A DNA stretch of 64,000 nucleotides from Armatimonadota bacterium (GTDB lineage Bacteria; Armatimonadota; HRBIN16): contig BPGU01000001.1 in NCBI GenBank assembly GCA_026003195.1, positions 853,398 to 917,397 of the forward strand, in the 5' to 3' direction. The notes under the pieces were generated by a model. The model was not told where the DNA came from. It worked only from the letters and a program-made list of their open reading frames with translations, and made no database searches. The translations under genes were made by a program, and so were the position numbers. Shown in pieces: positions 16,901 to 26,832 of the stretch; the first letter of the stretch is position 1; every line of letters starts with the position of its first letter.

Positions 16901-17922
16901 TTATCGTTCTGGACAAAAGCGCCACCCCGGAACAGATAGAAATCATCACCTCCAAGCTGGAAAGCGGAGGCTATCAGGCGCATCCTATCTACGGCGTGGA
17001 GAAGATAGTGATTGGGGCGGTCGGCGTGCCCGAAGAGGAGAAGCCGAACCTGGTAGAACAGTTCCAGGCTCTGCCGTTTGTGGAGCAGGTCATTACCATC
17101 CTTGCCCCGTACAAGCTGGCGGCGAAAGCGTACCGACCGGAAGGCACGGTGGTAAAGGTTGCTGATAAGGTGCCTGTTGGCGGAGGACAGGTATGCATCA
17201 TGGCGGGTCCGTGCACGGTGGAGACGCCGGAGCAGACGCTCTCCACCGCCCACGCGGTGAAGCAGGCGGGGGCACACATGTTGCGCGGCGGTGCGTACAA
17301 GCCCAGCACCTCGCCCTACTCGTTCCAAGGGCTAGGTGTGGAAGGGCTGAAAATACTGGCGGAAGCGCGCAAGCAGACGGGCTTACCGGTGGTCACCGAA
17401 GTGATGGACCCGCGCAACGTGGAGCTGGTATGTCAGTATGCGGATATGCTGCAAATCGGCACGCGCAACATGCAGAACTACGACCTGCTGCGCGAGGTAG
17501 GCAAGACGCGCCACCCCGTGCTGCTGAAGCGAGGCATGTGGGCGCGAATCGAGGAATGGCTGATGGCGGCGGAATACATCATGAAGGGCGGAAACGAGAA
17601 CGTGGTGCTGTGCGAGCGCGGCATCCGCACCTTCGAAACCGCCACACGCAACACGTTAGACCTGTCCGCAGTGGCTGTGGTCAAGCAAGAATCGCATCTG
17701 CCGGTGATTGTAGACCCCAGCCAGGGCACAGGCAAATGGACTCTGGTGACCGCCATGAGCCGTGCTGCCATCGCCGCCGGAGCAGATGGGCTGATTATCG
17801 AGGTGCATCCACATCCTGAGCAGGCATTGAAAGACGGTGCGCAATCGCTCACCTTCGACAATTTCCAGCAGCTGATGGTGGAGGTACGCGCCATCGCGCA
17901 GGCGATGGGCAGGGGGATGTAG
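16897..17922 (+). CDS. aroF: 3-deoxy-7-phosphoheptulonate synthase (DAHP synthase), type I beta with N-terminal ferredoxin-like domain
   Basis: A 341-residue enzyme for the first step of the shikimate pathway (phosphoenolpyruvate plus erythrose 4-phosphate). An N-terminal ferredoxin-like regulatory domain (about residues 1-70) precedes the TIM barrel, with [59 protein letters not shown] and [17 protein letters not shown]. The N-terminal domain is the type seen in the Thermotoga enzyme, where it mediates feedback inhibition by Tyr or Phe. The start overlaps the aminotransferase stop (ATGA). Confidence 0.95.
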   Translation: MIIVLDKSATPEQIEIITSKLESGGYQAHPIYGVEKIVIGAVGVPEEEKPNLVEQFQALPFVEQVITILAPYKLAAKAYRPEGTVVKVADKVPVGGGQVCIMAGPCTVETPEQTLSTAHAVKQAGAHMLRGGAYKPSTSPYSFQGLGVEGLKILAEARKQTGLPVVTEVMDPRNVELVCQYADMLQIGTRNMQNYDLLREVGKTRHPVLLKRGMWARIEEWLMAAEYIMKGGNENVVLCERGIRTFETATRNTLDLSAVAVVKQESHLPVIVDPSQGTGKWTLVTAMSRAAIAAGADGLIIEVHPHPEQALKDGAQSLTFDNFQQLMVEVRAIAQAMGRGM

Positions 17923-17967
17923 CTGCGCTACGTCCCCTCTTTGTTCCTATACTCCAACTTCCCAGCA

Positions 17968-18101
17968 TTACTGTGCCCATGCCCGAATAGTCACCAGCCG
18001 TCTGGTGCGGTCGTAGCGCACCTGTGCTTCCAGTGCCTGTTTGGCGATGTCCAAACCACACCACGCCTGCAGGATATCACGCCTCGTCCTGCCGAGAAGA
18101 A
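17968..18101 (-). pseudogene. Possible C-terminal coding remnant
   Basis: A minus-strand frame directly downstream of the 18102-19241 gene reads through about 44 codons (core DILQAWCGLDIAKQALEAQV) to a TAA at 17968-17970. It has no start and no family I recognise, but its composition is protein-like. It is in a different frame from the upstream gene. It may be the broken tail of a lost gene or a chance open stretch. Confidence 0.25.
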
Positions 18102-19241
18102 TCAGCGAGTGCTTTGGGGCACGGGAGCCATCATCACCTTCACGCCCTCCTTCCCCGGCGACAACCAGTAAACGTTACCGTCCCTGTCTACAGAGACATT
18201 CCATGCGCTGAACGCCTCGCAAATAGCACGGAGCCCGACGAACCGCCCTTCCCGGTCATACTCTACTACTCCAACGTAGCGCTGGTACTCCTGCTTGGAC
18301 ACCGGAACATCGTACACCACACGGGGGAACAGAGTCAGGTAAAAATGCCCTCTGCCATCCACCAATAACGTGGCGTGGAAAGGTAACAGTTTCTCTACCT
18401 CACTCAGTTCCCCACTCGGCAGTAACAGTTGGCGCTGTAGCCTCCCCTTGTCGTCATACACCGTAATCCTGTAGCGTGTGCCCTCGTTCCAGTCCACTTC
18501 GCTGTAATGTACCTCGCCCGTCGTGTAGACGTACCACTTCTTGCCGGGCACGCCGGGGTCGGCTATGCCAACCTCGTACAGATATCCCCGGTGCAGGTTG
18601 ATCAGCGGTACCTTGCTCTGTTCAGGAACCTTGTCTACGGCGCCTGTAGTGAGGTCTACACGATACCCGTCTCCCACAATGACACGACCGTCGGGCAGGC
18701 ATTTCAGCCCAGAACCCAATCTAAAAACATCTAGAGTGCGGTCTGCTCTTAAAGTCAGCGCCTGCTGTATCGCCTGCTGCAGCAGCGCATCTGCCTTCTT
18801 GAGCCGTTTCCCGTCTCGCCCATATATCTGCAGGGCTTCCCTGCCAAGTCCGTAGAGGTACACCACTATCCTGCTTTGGGGGTCAACCACTAAAAAACTC
18901 CCCTGCCAGGTCTCTATTGCATTCGCGGGGTCTTGTTGCAGGGTTACCCTCCTGATTAGCTTGCCCTGCCGGTCAAACTGCCTGAGACCGATATAGATGC
19001 TACCGTCGGAAGCTATGTGCGGGCGGAGGGTTCCATACCAGTCTCCCGGCTCAAGGGGTTCCGGGAGTTCGCCTTTGCCTGTTCCCCACCGGAGGGTAAA
19101 CAGCACGCGCGGTTCGGTGAGCAGGTAGGGACGCAAGTCTGGTTGTTCTGGAACGGGCTCCTTCTGTGCTTCGGCGTGCAGGGGCATCAAGCACAGCAGC
19201 CCGAGGCAGCCCGCCCATGTCCAAAGTGTCGTGCATCTCAT
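18102..19241 (-). CDS. Secreted protein, probable beta-propeller-like, function unknown
   Basis: A 379-residue protein with an N-terminal signal peptide (hydrophobic core about residues 8-22, cleavage likely after HAEA). ATG at 19241 is preferred because AAGGAGGTG lies 6-14 bases upstream. The mature part has recurring short blocks of the form DGSIYIGLRQFDRQGKLI, DGRVIVGDGYRVDL, DGRGHFYLTLF and DREGRFVGL / DRDGNVYWLSPGK, the Asp-Gly-hairpin pattern of propeller repeats. No catalytic motif is evident. Flanking genes point elsewhere, so it stands alone. Confidence 0.75.
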   Translation of the reverse strand: MRCTTLWTWAGCLGLLCLMPLHAEAQKEPVPEQPDLRPYLLTEPRVLFTLRWGTGKGELPEPLEPGDWYGTLRPHIASDGSIYIGLRQFDRQGKLIRRVTLQQDPANAIETWQGSFLVVDPQSRIVVYLYGLGREALQIYGRDGKRLKKADALLQQAIQQALTLRADRTLDVFRLGSGLKCLPDGRVIVGDGYRVDLTTGAVDKVPEQSKVPLINLHRGYLYEVGIADPGVPGKKWYVYTTGEVHYSEVDWNEGTRYRITVYDDKGRLQRQLLLPSGELSEVEKLLPFHATLLVDGRGHFYLTLFPRVVYDVPVSKQEYQRYVGVVEYDREGRFVGLRAICEAFSAWNVSVDRDGNVYWLSPGKEGVKVMMAPVPQSTR

Positions 19242-19543
19242 TGTCAGCACCTCCTTCTATTCCGGGTAATACCTCAGCCTATACGGGAGGAATCCTCTCG
19301 TTTTCCGGTATCCGGCGTCTTCAGGGCAGATGTGCACCTTGTGGTACCCACTTTGAGGCTTACCTTGTTTGCTCCTTTCGCTCACGAGGGATGTATGGTT
19401 AGTTATACATTAGCACCCTTTGCGCAAAATGTCCAGTCAAAGCGAGACTGTTCGAGAAATACCCTACCAGATGGCGTGCCACTTCGTCTCCTGTCTCGCC
19501 GAGGTGGTGCGAAGGCATGCCGAAATCGAACACCCCCCGCACT
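19242..19543. other. Intergenic region without a gene
   Basis: A 302-base divergent region between the secreted-protein gene (minus) and the carB promoter. I find no tRNA, no convincing reading frame and no strong hairpin. It probably holds the promoter of the minus-strand gene, but no clear -35/-10 pair is visible there. Confidence 0.5.
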
Positions 19544-19573
19544 TTGACAACCGCGCTGTTCATCGGCTATAAT
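19544..19573 (+). promoter_or_regulatory. Sigma-70-type promoter of the carB half gene
   Basis: A perfect TTGACA at 19544-19549 and a perfect TATAAT at 19568-19573 are separated by 18 bases. Transcription should start near 19580, leaving a leader of about 20 bases before ATG 19600 with a GGAGGAGG ribosome-binding site. There is no room for a pyrimidine attenuator. The promoter shows that this half gene is not simply downstream of the other half. Confidence 0.85.
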
Positions 19574-19599
19574 ACAGTGAGCATACACGGAGGAGGCGC

Positions 19600-21192
19600 A
19601 TGAACCACAACACCAGAGGCACGGTTGTCGTCATCGGGTCGGGACCGATTCGGATAGGACAGGGTATCGAGTTCGATTACTGCACGGTGCACTGCGTGTG
19701 GGCGTTACAGGAAACAGGCTACCGTGCAGTTGTTGTGAACAATAACCCCGAAACGGTGTCCACTGACTTTGATACCTCGGACTGCCTGTACTTTGAACCC
19801 CTCACCCTGGAAGATGTGCTCAATGTACTGGAGCGGGAGAACGCAGATGGAGTCATTGTGCAGTTCGGCGGGCAAACCGCCATCAACCTGGCGTTGCCGC
19901 TCCATCGCGCGGGAGTAAAGATATTCGGTACGTCGGCGGAGTCCATCGATATCGCCGAAGACCGCGATAAGTTCGAGCGTATCCTGCGCGAGCTGGGCAT
20001 TCCCAAGCCGCCCGGGCGAGCGGTGGTATCGGTGGAGCAGGCGATACAGGTGGCGGACGAAATCGGTTATCCCGTGCTGGTGCGTCCTTCCTTCGTGCTG
20101 GGCGGGCGCGCGATGGAGATTGTGTACAGCGAAGCGGAGCTGCGCGACTATATGCGCTACGCGGTAGATGTATCGCCTAAAGCGCCTATTCTGGTGGACA
20201 AGTATATCGTGGGCAAAGAGGCGGAGGTGGATGTCATCGCCGACGGGGTGGATTGCCTCGTGCCCGGAATCATGGAGCACATCGAACGAGCGGGCGTGCA
20301 CTCCGGAGATAGTATGGCGGTATACCCGCCGCAGACCCTCTCGCGCCATGTGCAGCAGCAGATTGTGGATACCGCCATTGCCCTCGCGCGTGCCCTGGAT
20401 GTGCATGGCATCATGAACATCCAGTTTGTGGTGGAGAACGAGACCGCCTACGTGCTGGAGGCGAACCCACGCGCCAGCCGTACCGTGCCCTACCTGTCCA
20501 AAATCACCAATATCCCGATGGTGCAGCTGGCGACGCGCACCGCGATGGGCGAGGCTCTGCGCGAGCTGGGCTACGGGTCGGGTTTAGCAGAGCCGACGCC
20601 GCTCATTGCGGTCAAAGCGCCGGTGTTCTCCTTCCTGAAACTGACTCAGGTAGACCCCATCCTGGGACCGGAGATGAAATCCACCGGCGAGGTGATGGGC
20701 GTGGATACCGACTACTCACGCGCGCTCTATAAAGCGATGGTCGCAGCGGGCATCCAGTGCCCGGCAAGAGGTAACCTGCTGGTTACTATCGCTGACCCCG
20801 ACAAGCACGAGGCGTTGCCTATCGTGGAGGAGTTTATCGCACTGGGATTTCAGGTGTACGCCACACGTGGCACCGCACGTTTCTTGCAGGAGCACGGGCT
20901 GGAAGCGACGCCGGTGTACAAAATCAGCGAAGGCGGCTCGCCCAACCTGTTAGACCTGATTCGCGGACGCAAGGTAGACCTGTTGATCAACACCCTGACC
21001 CGCGACCGCCAGATTGAGCGCGAGGGGTTGATTATCCGCCGTGCCAGTGTGGAACAGGGCATCCCCTGCCTCACCTCGCTGGATACCGCGCGCGCTCTGC
21101 TCAAAGCGCTGGAGGCGCTGCGCCGCGGGGACGACTTCGCCGTGCGCACGGTGGACGAATACGCCTACGGCATGGAGTTAACGCCGGCTTAG
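19600..21192 (+). CDS. carB: Carbamoyl-phosphate synthase large chain, C-terminal half only (split carB)
   Basis: A 530-residue protein equal to the second half of the roughly 1070-residue CarB. It begins [20 protein letters not shown], the nucleotide-binding start of the carbamate-phosphorylating (second) synthetase domain, and continues with [37 protein letters not shown] and [16 protein letters not shown]. The C-terminal 130 residues form the MGS-like allosteric domain, where UMP and ornithine act in other bacteria. Split CarB is known from some thermophiles such as Aquifex and methanogens. The amino-terminal half must be encoded elsewhere; it is not in this window. Confidence 0.92.
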   Translation: MNHNTRGTVVVIGSGPIRIGQGIEFDYCTVHCVWALQETGYRAVVVNNNPETVSTDFDTSDCLYFEPLTLEDVLNVLERENADGVIVQFGGQTAINLALPLHRAGVKIFGTSAESIDIAEDRDKFERILRELGIPKPPGRAVVSVEQAIQVADEIGYPVLVRPSFVLGGRAMEIVYSEAELRDYMRYAVDVSPKAPILVDKYIVGKEAEVDVIADGVDCLVPGIMEHIERAGVHSGDSMAVYPPQTLSRHVQQQIVDTAIALARALDVHGIMNIQFVVENETAYVLEANPRASRTVPYLSKITNIPMVQLATRTAMGEALRELGYGSGLAEPTPLIAVKAPVFSFLKLTQVDPILGPEMKSTGEVMGVDTDYSRALYKAMVAAGIQCPARGNLLVTIADPDKHEALPIVEEFIALGFQVYATRGTARFLQEHGLEATPVYKISEGGSPNLLDLIRGRKVDLLINTLTRDRQIEREGLIIRRASVEQGIPCLTSLDTARALLKALEALRRGDDFAVRTVDEYAYGMELTPA

Positions 21193-21242
21193 GAAGACGA
21201 ACACAGGCAGGGGTCAAACCGCGTCGAAAGGGGTAGTGCATC

Positions 21243-22913
21243 GTGGCAAAGGAACGAGTGGTTGCGCTGATAGAACAGGCTTTGCAACGGGCGAAAGAAG
21301 CGGGCGATCTGCCGATCACCCGGTTGCCCGAAGTCTCGGTGGAACCGCCTCGCGTGAAGGAGTTCGGCGACTTCGCCACCAACGTGGCGATGTTGCTCAC
21401 CCGCGAGCTCAAGCGTCCGCCCCGTGAGATTGCAGAAACCCTCGTCAAGCACCTGCCCGAGGACCGCCTGGTATACAGGGTAGAGGTAGCGGGCAACGGT
21501 TTCATCAACTTCACGCTGCATCCCCAGTGGCTCCATGAGGTGATACGCGAGATTCAGCGGCTGGGCGACGCCTATGGCAGGTGGAACGTGGGGCAGGGCA
21601 AGCGGGTAAACGTGGAGTTCGTGAGCGCAAATCCCAACGGACCGATTACCGTGGCGCACGGACGCGGGGGCGCAATCGGCGACGTGCTGGCGAACCTGCT
21701 CGATGCGGTGGGCTATCGGGTGACCCGCGAGTTCTACGTGAACGACGCCACCAACTCCCTGCAGATGCAGCATTTTGCCCGATCGCTGGTGGTGCGCTAC
21801 CGGCAGCTGCTCGGCGAGGATATCGAACTGCCTGAAGACGGCTATGCGGGCGAGTACCTGGTGGACATTGCTCGCGAACTGCTGGAGAAGGAAGGAGCGC
21901 ATCTGGCGGAGGGGGACGAAGAGACGGTGCTGGAGCGGTTCCGCGCCTATGCGGAAGAGGCGATGAAACGCCAGCAACAGCAGGATTTAGCCGATTTCGG
22001 TGTGGTGTTTGATGTCTGGTTTAGCGAGAACAGCCTGCACACCAGCGGGCAAGTAGAAGCTGCCATCCGCGAGCTGAAAGAGCGTGGCTACGCCTACGAA
22101 CACGACGGCGCAATCTGGCTGCGCTCTACCGCTTTTGGCGACGACAAAGACCGCGTGCTGGTGCGCAACAATGGACAGCCCACCTACATCGCCGCCGATG
22201 CCGCCTACCACAAGAACAAGTTCGACCGGGGCTTTGATTACCTGATAGACATCTGGGGTCCTGACCATCATGGCTACATTGCCCGCACGAAAGCGGCGGT
22301 AGCGGCGCTGGGATATCCGGTCGAGAACTTCGAGGTGCTCATCTATCAGATTGTGCGCCTGTTCAAGGGCGGCGACCTGGTGCGCATGTCCAAGCGTGCG
22401 GGCAACGTGGTGACGCTGCGCGACGTGCTGGACGAGGTGGGCAGGGACGCGGCGCGGTTCTTTTTCCTGATGCGCTCGCACGACAGCCCTCTGGACTTCG
22501 ACCTGGAGCTGGCGAAAAAGGAGAGCAGTGAGAACCCCGTGTACTACGTACAGTACGCGCACGCTCGTATCTGCAGTATGTTGCGCGTCGCCGCCGAGCA
22601 GGGGTGGACGGTTCCTTCGGCAGCAGAGACAGACCTCTCGCCCCTGCAGCACGAAAACGAAATCGCGCTGATGAAGAAGCTGGATGAGTTTCCCGAAGAG
22701 GTGCTGGAAGCAGCCACCGGGCGTGCACCCCATCGGCTCACGCGCTACAGCATGGAGGTCGCCGACGCCTTCCACAAGTTCTACGATACTTGCCGTGTGG
22801 TCGGGGAAGAGGAGCAGGTCACCCGCGCCCGTCTGGTGCTGGTAGATGCCACGCGCATTGTGTTAAGGAACGTGCTGGGATTGCTGGGAGTGTCTGCACC
22901 GGAGAGAATGTAA
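21243..22913 (+). CDS. argS: Arginyl-tRNA synthetase
   Basis: A 556-residue class I synthetase. The HIGH-type motif is SANPNGPITVAHGRG near residue 130 and the KMSKS-type motif is RMSKRAGNVV near residue 382. The N-terminal ArgRS additional domain with GDFATNVAM is present, as is the C-terminal helical anticodon-binding DALR domain ending YDTCRVVGEE and a helix to residue 556. Start GTG 21243 has GAAAGGGG upstream. It attaches arginine to tRNA-Arg. The 50-base gap after carB suggests co-transcription. Confidence 0.96.
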   Translation: MAKERVVALIEQALQRAKEAGDLPITRLPEVSVEPPRVKEFGDFATNVAMLLTRELKRPPREIAETLVKHLPEDRLVYRVEVAGNGFINFTLHPQWLHEVIREIQRLGDAYGRWNVGQGKRVNVEFVSANPNGPITVAHGRGGAIGDVLANLLDAVGYRVTREFYVNDATNSLQMQHFARSLVVRYRQLLGEDIELPEDGYAGEYLVDIARELLEKEGAHLAEGDEETVLERFRAYAEEAMKRQQQQDLADFGVVFDVWFSENSLHTSGQVEAAIRELKERGYAYEHDGAIWLRSTAFGDDKDRVLVRNNGQPTYIAADAAYHKNKFDRGFDYLIDIWGPDHHGYIARTKAAVAALGYPVENFEVLIYQIVRLFKGGDLVRMSKRAGNVVTLRDVLDEVGRDAARFFFLMRSHDSPLDFDLELAKKESSENPVYYVQYAHARICSMLRVAAEQGWTVPSAAETDLSPLQHENEIALMKKLDEFPEEVLEAATGRAPHRLTRYSMEVADAFHKFYDTCRVVGEEEQVTRARLVLVDATRIVLRNVLGLLGVSAPERM

Positions 22914-22914
22914 A

Positions 22915-23659
<745 letters not shown>

Positions 23660-23744
23660 TCACCTCGCCCAGGCGGATGCACACCCTGACACAGGTTCGG
23701 TGCCTGTAGACTATTCTCATTATACCACTCTGGCTCACCTCAAG

Positions 23745-24407
23745 CTACAGAAACACATCCACGTACACAAACCCATCCCTTTCTACCACTTCGCCGGTAC
23801 GCACAGGGACGGGTTGAGCAAACATCGGGCCATCGTAACAGAAGGTGTGGTATTCGCCGTTCTCGCCACAGGAGTCGGCGGAGGGAGGGAGCTTTGTCAG
23901 GAATGCTTCGTCAAACTCGTGCCCGATGAAGGAGGCTGGTATCTGTCTGGGGTCTACGCAGGTCAATATCGCGCGTAAGCCAGAAGCAATCATATCGTGC
24001 GCCAGTTCGGTGGTGTTGATGCCCCACAGGGGAAATACAGGGGTGATGCCCGTGCCTGCCAGCTGGCGTTCGCGGTAGTCGCGTACATCTTGCAAAAAGA
24101 GGTCGCCGAAGGCGAAGTGGGTCACTCCTGCCTCTTTTGCTCGCAGAATCAGCTCTCTCATGGCAGACTCGTACACCTCGTTCGGGCAGGGGTAGGGGAT
24201 AGGTACTTTCCACAGGGGTATCCCCGCCGCTTGAGCCTGCTGTTCCAGCAACTCTTCGCGCACGCCATGCATAGAAACCCTGCCGAAAGCGGTGTTCACG
24301 GTGGTGACCAACCCTGCAATGTGCCACTCCCCGCTCTGGCGCAGCACATGCAGCGTCCACGCACTGTCCTTGCCGGTGGACCACGAAAGCAGAACCTTCG
24401 CTTTCAC
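23745..24407 (-). CDS. PP-loop ATP pyrophosphatase, Dph6 (diphthine-ammonia ligase)-like
   Basis: A 220-residue protein starting at GTG 24407, where GTGA overlaps the upstream stop by 4 bases. The PP-loop is VLLSWSTGKDSAWTLHVLR at residues 4-22. Later family motifs are FGDLFLQDVRDYRERQLAG and CGENGEYHTFCYDGPMF, which define the Dph6/MJ0570 family. Archaea and eukaryotes use it for diphthamide, which bacteria lack, so the bacterial substrate is unknown. It closes the sugar-nucleotide operon. A longer upstream reading has no family similarity. Confidence 0.82.
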   Translation of the reverse strand: MKAKVLLSWSTGKDSAWTLHVLRQSGEWHIAGLVTTVNTAFGRVSMHGVREELLEQQAQAAGIPLWKVPIPYPCPNEVYESAMRELILRAKEAGVTHFAFGDLFLQDVRDYRERQLAGTGITPVFPLWGINTTELAHDMIASGLRAILTCVDPRQIPASFIGHEFDEAFLTKLPPSADSCGENGEYHTFCYDGPMFAQPVPVRTGEVVERDGFVYVDVFL

Positions 24408-25348
24408 TCGCCACAGCCTCCGCGCTCGCGCATCCATCGGCGCAGGGCGTCGCCATATGTACCCGCCAGTCCCAGCGCTACTTGTGCTTCCAGATAACCC
24501 TGGGGGATGCCGATGTCCAGCGCCTCGCCCTGTATCTCGCAGGCGTAGTAGCTGCCTCGCTCCACCAGCATCTGCTGTGCGGTGGTGAGCTGGAACTCCC
24601 CTTTCATGGTGTGCCCTTCGGTGATGGTGTGCTCCAGGCACTCGAAGATTTCCGGGGTGAAAAGGTTAATCCCAAAGAAGCAGTAGTATATCCCTTCGGG
24701 CAGTGTGCACATTCGCAGGGAGGCACGTGCCTGCTCGATAGAGGGCTTCTCGATCATAGCGGTCACGTGCAGGGCGTGCGCTACATCAGGCAGAGGCTCT
24801 CCTGCCAGTGTGCCGTACAGAGGCACACGTTCCTCCGGGGTGCGACGTACGGCAGAGAGGGTACCACCCGTCTGTGCATAAATCTCCAGCACCTGCTGGG
24901 TGCAGTTTTTCTCCGTGTGGGAGAGCAATACATGGTCGCCCAGGTACATCACGAAAGGTTCCTCGCCCACGAACTCTCTGGCGAGGTAAACAGCGTGCCC
25001 CAGTCCCAGAGGCTCCCGTTGCACGATAGTCACGATGCGCTCGCCCAGCGACTGCAGATGCTCCGCCTGCTCAAAAAGCAACTGCTTGTCGTTGCCCCAG
25101 CTGGCTTCTTCTTCGGTGAGCGCACCGAAGTAAGCGCGGATGCCTGCTTCCGATTCGGGATTGACCACGATACCCACCTGTTCGATGCCTGCGTGCACCG
25201 CCTCCTCCACCAGCAGCTGCAAGGCGGGTTTGGTGATGCCGTCGCGGTCTACCAGCGGGAGCATCTCCTTCTGCAGAGTGCGCGTCGCCGGAAACTGGCG
25301 GGTTCCCCGTCCTGCGGCGGTAATCACTGCTTTGCGAATGGTGCTCAT
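24404..25348 (-). CDS. galU: UTP-glucose-1-phosphate uridylyltransferase-like nucleotidyltransferase
   Basis: A 314-residue GalU-type enzyme: KAVITAAGRGTRQFPATRTL near the N-terminus, KEMLPLVDRDGITKPALQ following, FVMYLGDHVLLS near residue 133, and KGEFQLTTAQQMLVERG near 250 with IGIPQGYLEAQ at the end. It makes UDP-glucose or a related NDP-sugar from UTP and the sugar 1-phosphate. It overlaps the IMPase-like gene upstream and the PP-loop gene downstream by 4 bases each, so translation is coupled. The symbol reflects the closest family; the true sugar may differ. Confidence 0.85.
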   Translation of the reverse strand: MSTIRKAVITAAGRGTRQFPATRTLQKEMLPLVDRDGITKPALQLLVEEAVHAGIEQVGIVVNPESEAGIRAYFGALTEEEASWGNDKQLLFEQAEHLQSLGERIVTIVQREPLGLGHAVYLAREFVGEEPFVMYLGDHVLLSHTEKNCTQQVLEIYAQTGGTLSAVRRTPEERVPLYGTLAGEPLPDVAHALHVTAMIEKPSIEQARASLRMCTLPEGIYYCFFGINLFTPEIFECLEHTITEGHTMKGEFQLTTAQQMLVERGSYYACEIQGEALDIGIPQGYLEAQVALGLAGTYGDALRRWMRERGGCGE

Positions 25349-26355
25349 CGTTCAGACTCTCCATGCAACAGTTTGAGCAAAACGGGTTCTATCCGGTCGC
25401 GCAGAGCAGGGTTGGCGTAACCGACCCACGCCACAGGCTCGCGAATGTCCAAAGGGGTTTGCAGCGGGTGTCCATACTCGTCGGTGATAATGGCACCGGC
25501 TTCACAGGCAATCAGTGCGGTGCAGATGTCGTAAGGATGGGCGCATAGCGGAAAGGCAGTGTATCCCATCTGACGGAAAGCGACTGGACGCAGGTCGGCG
25601 ATGAATCGGTCGTGCCCGACGCTCAGTTCGTAAATCTGCCCACCTGTGCTGAGGTACTGGTCGGCGAACACCAGCGGGTTGCCGCGAACATCCACACTAC
25701 CCAGCTCGCGGTAGAGCCGTTCTTCCAGAGCCGCCAGCCACGCCTTACCATCGGGAAAGAAGTTGGCGATGTTCGCGAAGCCGTAGCGCAGGTCGGTGGC
25801 AGAGGACGGTTGAGGGCGGAAAGGCGTCGTGCTTCCGTCCAGCAGGTTCTGCCGTTCGCCAAAAGCACCTTGTCCACGCACTGCCCACAGCGTATCCGCC
25901 AGATGCTGGCGTGTGGTGGGCAACTCGGTCTGCACCGCGATTTGGATGTCGGCAAGCGTGGTGTGCCGTCCGCGATTGGGAGCGACACCTGTTAAGCACC
26001 ACGCGCTGCGCTTATCGTACATCATCATGCGCGTGCCGTCGATAGGGTCTAAAATCAGGATGAACTGCGCGTCGCTTTCGTTTGTTCCCTCCGGCAGCAC
26101 CATCCAGCCATCGTCCGCGAGCCCCTCTGCCACCAGTATCAAAGGGGTTTCCTGCGCCCAATGCTGGCAAAACTGCAGCAGCAAATGCTCTACCTGCACG
26201 TCGATGCGGAACTGGGTGTCGCCGTCCGAGCTTTCGGTGGCTTGTGCCAGCCATTCGGCAGAATGCTGCAGCAGCTGAGCGCGCACCTCTGAGCGAATCT
26301 GCTCATGCAAGGCACGTACCTTGCGAATAAAGTTGTCAGCAGAGTAGGGAAGCAC
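25345..26355 (-). CDS. Inositol-monophosphatase-family phosphatase
   Basis: A 336-residue member of the FIG/IMPase superfamily with the metal-binding motif ILILDPIDGTRMMMYDKRSA near residue 105 and a late HPYDICTALIACEAGAIITD block where the second Asp site lies. It is longer than typical IMPases of about 265 residues, with extra helical sequence at the N-terminus. The start is GTG at 26355, directly after the bacterioferritin stop. In this cluster a sugar-phosphate or sugar-bisphosphate phosphatase role is plausible. Confidence 0.83.
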   Translation of the reverse strand: MLPYSADNFIRKVRALHEQIRSEVRAQLLQHSAEWLAQATESSDGDTQFRIDVQVEHLLLQFCQHWAQETPLILVAEGLADDGWMVLPEGTNESDAQFILILDPIDGTRMMMYDKRSAWCLTGVAPNRGRHTTLADIQIAVQTELPTTRQHLADTLWAVRGQGAFGERQNLLDGSTTPFRPQPSSATDLRYGFANIANFFPDGKAWLAALEERLYRELGSVDVRGNPLVFADQYLSTGGQIYELSVGHDRFIADLRPVAFRQMGYTAFPLCAHPYDICTALIACEAGAIITDEYGHPLQTPLDIREPVAWVGYANPALRDRIEPVLLKLLHGESER

Positions 26356-26832
26356 TTACTCCGCTGCACCCTCCGTTTGCACGCTCAAATAGTTGGCGAT
26401 GCCCATGTGCTCTATCTGGTCGCGTTGTGCTTCCGCCCAGTCGATGTGCCCCTCTTCCATCGTGAGGATTTTGAGGAGCAGTTCTACGGTGCCCTGGTCT
26501 GCTACCTGATGCGCCAGCGAGATGGCTTTATTGTACGCCTCTACTGCTTCGGCTTCGGCGGTGATCACACCGTTGATCATATCGGACACCGTCATGCCGA
26601 TGTCCAGCTCACCCAGCTTGATAACAGGTCGCCCTTCAAGGAAGAGAATACGCTGGATAAGCCACTCGGCATGATGCATTTCGTCGATGGCGATTTTCTG
26701 GAAGGCAGTATGCAGCTTATCGTAGCCCCAGTTCTCGCACATCTCCGCTTCCACCATGTACTGATGGATAGCGGTGAGCTCATCGGAGAGCAGTTCGTTG
26801 AGCACTTTCAGTATCTCGGTGTTGCCTTTCAT
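26356..26832 (-). CDS. bfr: Bacterioferritin
   Basis: A 158-residue four-helix ferritin: the ferroxidase ligands are visible as Glu in DELTAIHQYMVEAEM, the ExxH of IAIDEMHHAEW and the EEGHIDWAEAQ near residue 127. The Met of DEMHHAE sits at the haem-ligand position. Start ATG 26832 is chosen because CGGAGGAGA lies just upstream; a longer reading is not needed. It stores iron as ferric mineral. Its first 53 bases overlap the end of the nucleotidyltransferase gene, which is unusual, and it interrupts an otherwise sugar-related operon. Confidence 0.93.
   Translation of the reverse strand: MKGNTEILKVLNELLSDELTAIHQYMVEAEMCENWGYDKLHTAFQKIAIDEMHHAEWLIQRILFLEGRPVIKLGELDIGMTVSDMINGVITAEAEAVEAYNKAISLAHQVADQGTVELLLKILTMEEGHIDWAEAQRDQIEHMGIANYLSVQTEGAAE

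Noticed and set aside
19600-21192. carB called a pseudogene truncated at its 5' end
   Set aside because: It has its own start, ribosome-binding site and strong promoter, and begins exactly at a domain boundary; a split gene is the better reading.
24408-24641. 78-residue N-terminal extension of the Dph6-like protein
   Set aside because: It is His/Arg-rich shadow sequence of the GalU gene; the GTG at 24407 gives a 4-base overlap and starts right before the PP-loop.
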